NCBI GenBank assembly: GCA_049419605.1
Contig: JBMSKF010000001.1
Span: forward strand, 1-64,000
Direction of reading: 5' to 3'
Length of the DNA stretch: 64,000 nucleotides
From: UBA970 sp049419605
GTDB lineage: Bacteria; Bacillota_I; Bacilli_A; RFN20; CAG-826
The notes below the pieces were generated by a model that worked only from the letters and a program-made list of their open reading frames with translations, was not told where the DNA came from and did no database searches. A program made the translations under genes and the position numbers. This document shows positions 61,758-64,000 of this stretch, piece by piece (within the stretch, counting starts at the first letter, position 1; every line of letters begins with the position of its first letter).

Positions 61758-62546
61758 TTAATTTAATTCGAATTGATTACGGTGCATCCATGCATCCGAA
61801 AGTGTCACTGCTTTGTCGTATAAGTTGGCACCTGGAATGGAAATGAGTAATTCAGAAATGCCTTCTTCAGGACTATTTTCAGATAAGTCATACATGATAA
61901 CGGTTGGGGTGGAAATTGCATTCTTTTCACCGCTTTCAAGTGATTCAATTTGGGTTTCATTGATTTGTCCATTAACTTTATAAGCGGAGTTTCTTGCAAC
62001 TTCAGCAGTTCTTTCTAAGAAATCAGTATTTCTCAAAAGGAAACGTTCAAAAGGAGTGGTGGTGTCATCTTCGGGGAAATCATAGGTTTCATCAATAAAA
62101 ATAGTGTAGAACTTAAAAGTACCAAATTGTTCTTTAGTGACTGGAGTTATGGATTCCGCTTCTTGGGTTCCATAATAGCGGGATGTATTTTCTAAAATTT
62201 CTTTAAATCCTGGTTGAGCATCTTTGCAGAATTGGCAGTCTTTTTGAACAAAGACAAGCATAAATTTTTCACCAAATTCATCGGAATTATCCATCATTGC
62301 ATCAATGAGCTTTTGGGCATCAGAGTTTTCTTCGCCTTCAAGTTTCTTTTGGTAATTACGATAATAACTTTCTGGGCTATTAATGCTTTCAGCTATGCCA
62401 TTCACCCATTCTGTAATGGTTGGGATGGAGAAAATAATCGCAAAAATGGTTCCTACGATTAATAAGGGTTGGACCCAAGCGGTTTCCTTGATCCAATTCC
62501 AAATCCCCCCAAAAATCTTTCCAAAAAACATTCCAATTGGTTTCAT
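61758..62546 (-). CDS. Membrane-anchored thioredoxin-fold protein
   Basis: A 262-residue protein with one N-terminal membrane helix (about 25-45) and a probably extracytoplasmic domain carrying a CQFC redox motif in VQKDCQFCKDAQPG (about 100-113) and a cis-Pro-like ISTPTVIMYDL near 221. About 80 residues between them, rich in acidic residues, are an insertion in the thioredoxin fold. Redox partner is not known. GGAGG precedes the ATG. It is monocistronic with its own terminator. Confidence 0.72.
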   Translation of the reverse strand: MKPIGMFFGKIFGGIWNWIKETAWVQPLLIVGTIFAIIFSIPTITEWVNGIAESINSPESYYRNYQKKLEGEENSDAQKLIDAMMDNSDEFGEKFMLVFVQKDCQFCKDAQPGFKEILENTSRYYGTQEAESITPVTKEQFGTFKFYTIFIDETYDFPEDDTTTPFERFLLRNTDFLERTAEVARNSAYKVNGQINETQIESLESGEKNAISTPTVIMYDLSENSPEEGISELLISIPGANLYDKAVTLSDAWMHRNQFELN

Positions 62547-62647
62547 TTGATATCCTCCAGCTAATCACGAATAGCACGTTAATCTTATCAAATAGTTTGA
62601 TTATCTTCAATATAAATCACCCATAAGCTAATTTTAATAAAATAAGG

Positions 62648-62653
62648 TATAAT
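62648..62653 (+). promoter_or_regulatory. -10 box upstream of yitT
   Basis: TATAAT 26 bases before ATG 62680, with AAGGCGG as ribosome site, so this gene has an ordinary leader. Confidence 0.5.
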
Positions 62654-62679
62654 TTCATCGGTTTATAAGGCGGTGCAAT

Positions 62680-63660
62680 ATGAGCAATTTATTTCAAAAA
62701 GTACAATCATGGCTTAATATCAATCCAAAACTTAAAAATATTCTTGAGAATGTTTTAATTTTTCTTGTCTCAAGTATATCCTCATTATTAGCAGCCTATG
62801 TTTTTAGATCATTTATAGTTCCAGCAGGTAACCCAATCCCTACGCCTTTAATTACAGGTGGCGTCTCAGGTGTTTCTCAAATATTTAATCGATTATTTGA
62901 TGTGCTAAACCTATTTAATCAAATTGAGAATCGAAGTATGCAAGCGATTTTATATTTTATTTTTAACATTCCCATTTTTATTCTTGCATATACTAAAATC
63001 GGTAAACGCTTTGCGATATTTTCATTTATTAATGTTATTACAACATCTCTTTTTATTGAAATTATTCCTCACGAATGGACTCAGTTAGTCACCATTGCTG
63101 ATGATTTACTTTCTCGTGCGATCATTGCTGGATTCATTCAAGGCATTGCCAGTTCATTAGCCTATCTCATGGATATTTCAAGTGGCGGTATGGATGTCAT
63201 TACGGTATATTTCGCGAATGTAAAATCAACTTCAGTCGGTAAATATGCCTTTGCAATCAACGTCACCATCTATTTCTTTTTTACATTGCTTTATTTATTA
63301 AATACTGACTCAACAACGGGCGCATTGAATGCAGTTATTTTTTCTGTCATTTATTCATTTACAACGGCAAGAGTCGTCGATGCAATCAATATCCGCAATA
63401 AAAAAACCCAACTACAAATCATTACATCAAGAACTGATTTACCAAAAATTTTAATGGAAAAATTTTTTCATGGATGTACGGTTGTTCAAGCTAAAGGTGG
63501 GTACACGAATTCCATAAAATATATTGTTTATATGGTGGTGTCTAGTCGCGAAGTTGCAAGTGTTGTTCGTTATATTCGTCAGGTTGACCCAGAATCCTTT
63601 ATTGATGAATCCCCATCCCATCAGGTGTATGGTAAATTCTTTATTAAACCGATTAAATAA
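62680..63660 (+). CDS. YitT family membrane protein (DUF161/DUF2179)
   Basis: A 326-residue integral membrane protein of unknown function. About five to six helices (about 20-240; ITGGVSGVSQIFNRL and DISSGGMDVITVYFAN are family landmarks) precede a soluble C-terminal DUF2179 domain (about 245-326; GCTVVQAKGGYTN). Paralogues are frequent in Firmicutes. It is convergent with the glycerophosphodiesterase gene (4 bases apart). Confidence 0.9.
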   Translation: MSNLFQKVQSWLNINPKLKNILENVLIFLVSSISSLLAAYVFRSFIVPAGNPIPTPLITGGVSGVSQIFNRLFDVLNLFNQIENRSMQAILYFIFNIPIFILAYTKIGKRFAIFSFINVITTSLFIEIIPHEWTQLVTIADDLLSRAIIAGFIQGIASSLAYLMDISSGGMDVITVYFANVKSTSVGKYAFAINVTIYFFFTLLYLLNTDSTTGALNAVIFSVIYSFTTARVVDAINIRNKKTQLQIITSRTDLPKILMEKFFHGCTVVQAKGGYTNSIKYIVYMVVSSREVASVVRYIRQVDPESFIDESPSHQVYGKFFIKPIK

Positions 63661-63664
63661 ATTA

Positions 63665-64000
63665 CTAGTAACTATTCAGCACGGCTTGAAGAAGAGATGG
63701 ACGATCGGTCATGATGCCATCAACCCCTTTTTCGATTAATGTACGCATTGTCAACTCATCATTAATGGTCCAGTAATGGACTGCAATATTATGCATGTGA
63801 GCAGTGTCAATTAATAATTTCGTCGTTAAGGAAAGTCCAAGTTGCTCAGTTGGAAGTTGAAATGCTGCAACTGGTTCTTGATAAAAAGCACTTGTAAGAG
63901 TTGTTTGCATAATAAAAAAAGATAAAACACCATTAAATTCAGGCGAAAACATAAGCTGCTTATGAGTGGTAGTTTTTAACTGATTTAAAACGTCATAAAC
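63665..64000 (-). CDS. Glycerophosphodiester phosphodiesterase, C-terminal part (partial)
   Basis: The frame is open to the window edge, so the N-terminal part with the catalytic HRG is missing. The 111 visible residues end with the family's last TIM-barrel strands: VHYWTINDELTMRTLIEKGVD (part) and GIMTDRPSLL. The enzyme releases glycerol-3-phosphate from deacylated phospholipids. An internal ATG at 63952 is unlikely to be the start because homology continues upstream. Confidence 0.85.
   Translation of the reverse strand, partial: VYDVLNQLKTTTHKQLMFSPEFNGVLSFFIMQTTLTSAFYQEPVAAFQLPTEQLGLSLTTKLLIDTAHMHNIAVHYWTINDELTMRTLIEKGVDGIMTDRPSLLQAVLNSY

Noticed and set aside
1..64000. CRISPR arrays, insertion sequences, prophage or integrase signatures
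   Set aside because: No spaced direct repeats, transposase-like frames or terminal inverted repeats were seen, and gene content is core-like with uniform composition by eye.

Overview
The window is AT-rich chromosomal DNA of a low-GC Gram-positive bacterium with a streamlined genome. Several things point to Bacilli or non-mycoplasma Mollicutes, such as Acholeplasma or Izemoplasma relatives: RNase Y, RNase J, the RNA polymerase delta subunit, YmcA/YlbF, Spx, YitT and HPF are present, and the sugar-type ABC ATPase carries a long insertion in its helical subdomain. TGA is a stop codon (miaB, miaA, gltX and cysQ end in it) and Trp is TGG, so the code is standard and the Mycoplasma/Spiroplasma lineage is excluded. 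A complete mutS-mutL pair also argues against a highly reduced mycoplasma. No phage, insertion sequence or CRISPR array was seen; the window is mostly core genome.

Layout. 1-9599: RNA turnover, tRNA modification and mismatch repair (rny, ymdB, miaB, ymcA, mutS, mutL, miaA, DUF951). 9624-14007: two consecutive large ABC ATPase-permease fusions. 14105-19861: cold-shock protein, ychF, gltX, argS, rpoE and fba. 19938-22201: a CysQ-like phosphatase and a lipoprotein 5'-nucleotidase. 22208-26244 (minus strand): NifU-like protein, five tRNAs with a clear promoter and terminator, and an operon HAD-ispD-S1-pgi. 26379-30253: LemA-like protein, gpmI, M3 peptidase. 30425-40584: a binding-protein-dependent ABC importer, a 955-residue Ig/OB-type lipoprotein, an unknown membrane protein and a lamin-tail/SNase lipoprotein. 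40621-50657: tRNA-Leu, mgtE, a flippase-glycosyltransferase fusion, pduL, metK behind a riboswitch, hpf, a HAD phosphatase, an amidohydrolase, a ZIP transporter and tRNA-Ser. 50720-64000: rluA-type synthase, phosphohexomutase, HAD, trpS, a spx interrupted by a stop codon, CYTH, nadK, rnjA, def, ylbF-rsmD-coaD, pgeF, a membrane thioredoxin-like protein, yitT, and a partial glycerophosphodiesterase.

Functional themes. RNA decay is well represented: RNase Y, RNase J, and two of the three proteins of the YmcA/YlbF/YaaT complex that modulates RNase Y in Bacillus. Glycolysis is represented by pgi, fba and gpmI, and acetyl-phosphate chemistry by pduL. The secreted proteins (5'-nucleotidase, SNase-lamin-tail protein, Ig/OB lipoprotein, solute importer) suggest use of extracellular nucleic acids or their sugars; that link is inference.

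The most interesting general signal is how genes start. One set has a strong Shine-Dalgarno and a leader. Another set has no Shine-Dalgarno, and a -10 box ends exactly 6-7 bases before the start codon, so the transcript should begin at or next to the ATG (leaderless). At least nine genes on both strands fit. Other highlights are a divergent SAM-I-like riboswitch with terminator before metK, the spx gene with an in-frame TAA at codon 29, and a zinc transporter that begins 8 bases after a tRNA-Ser.
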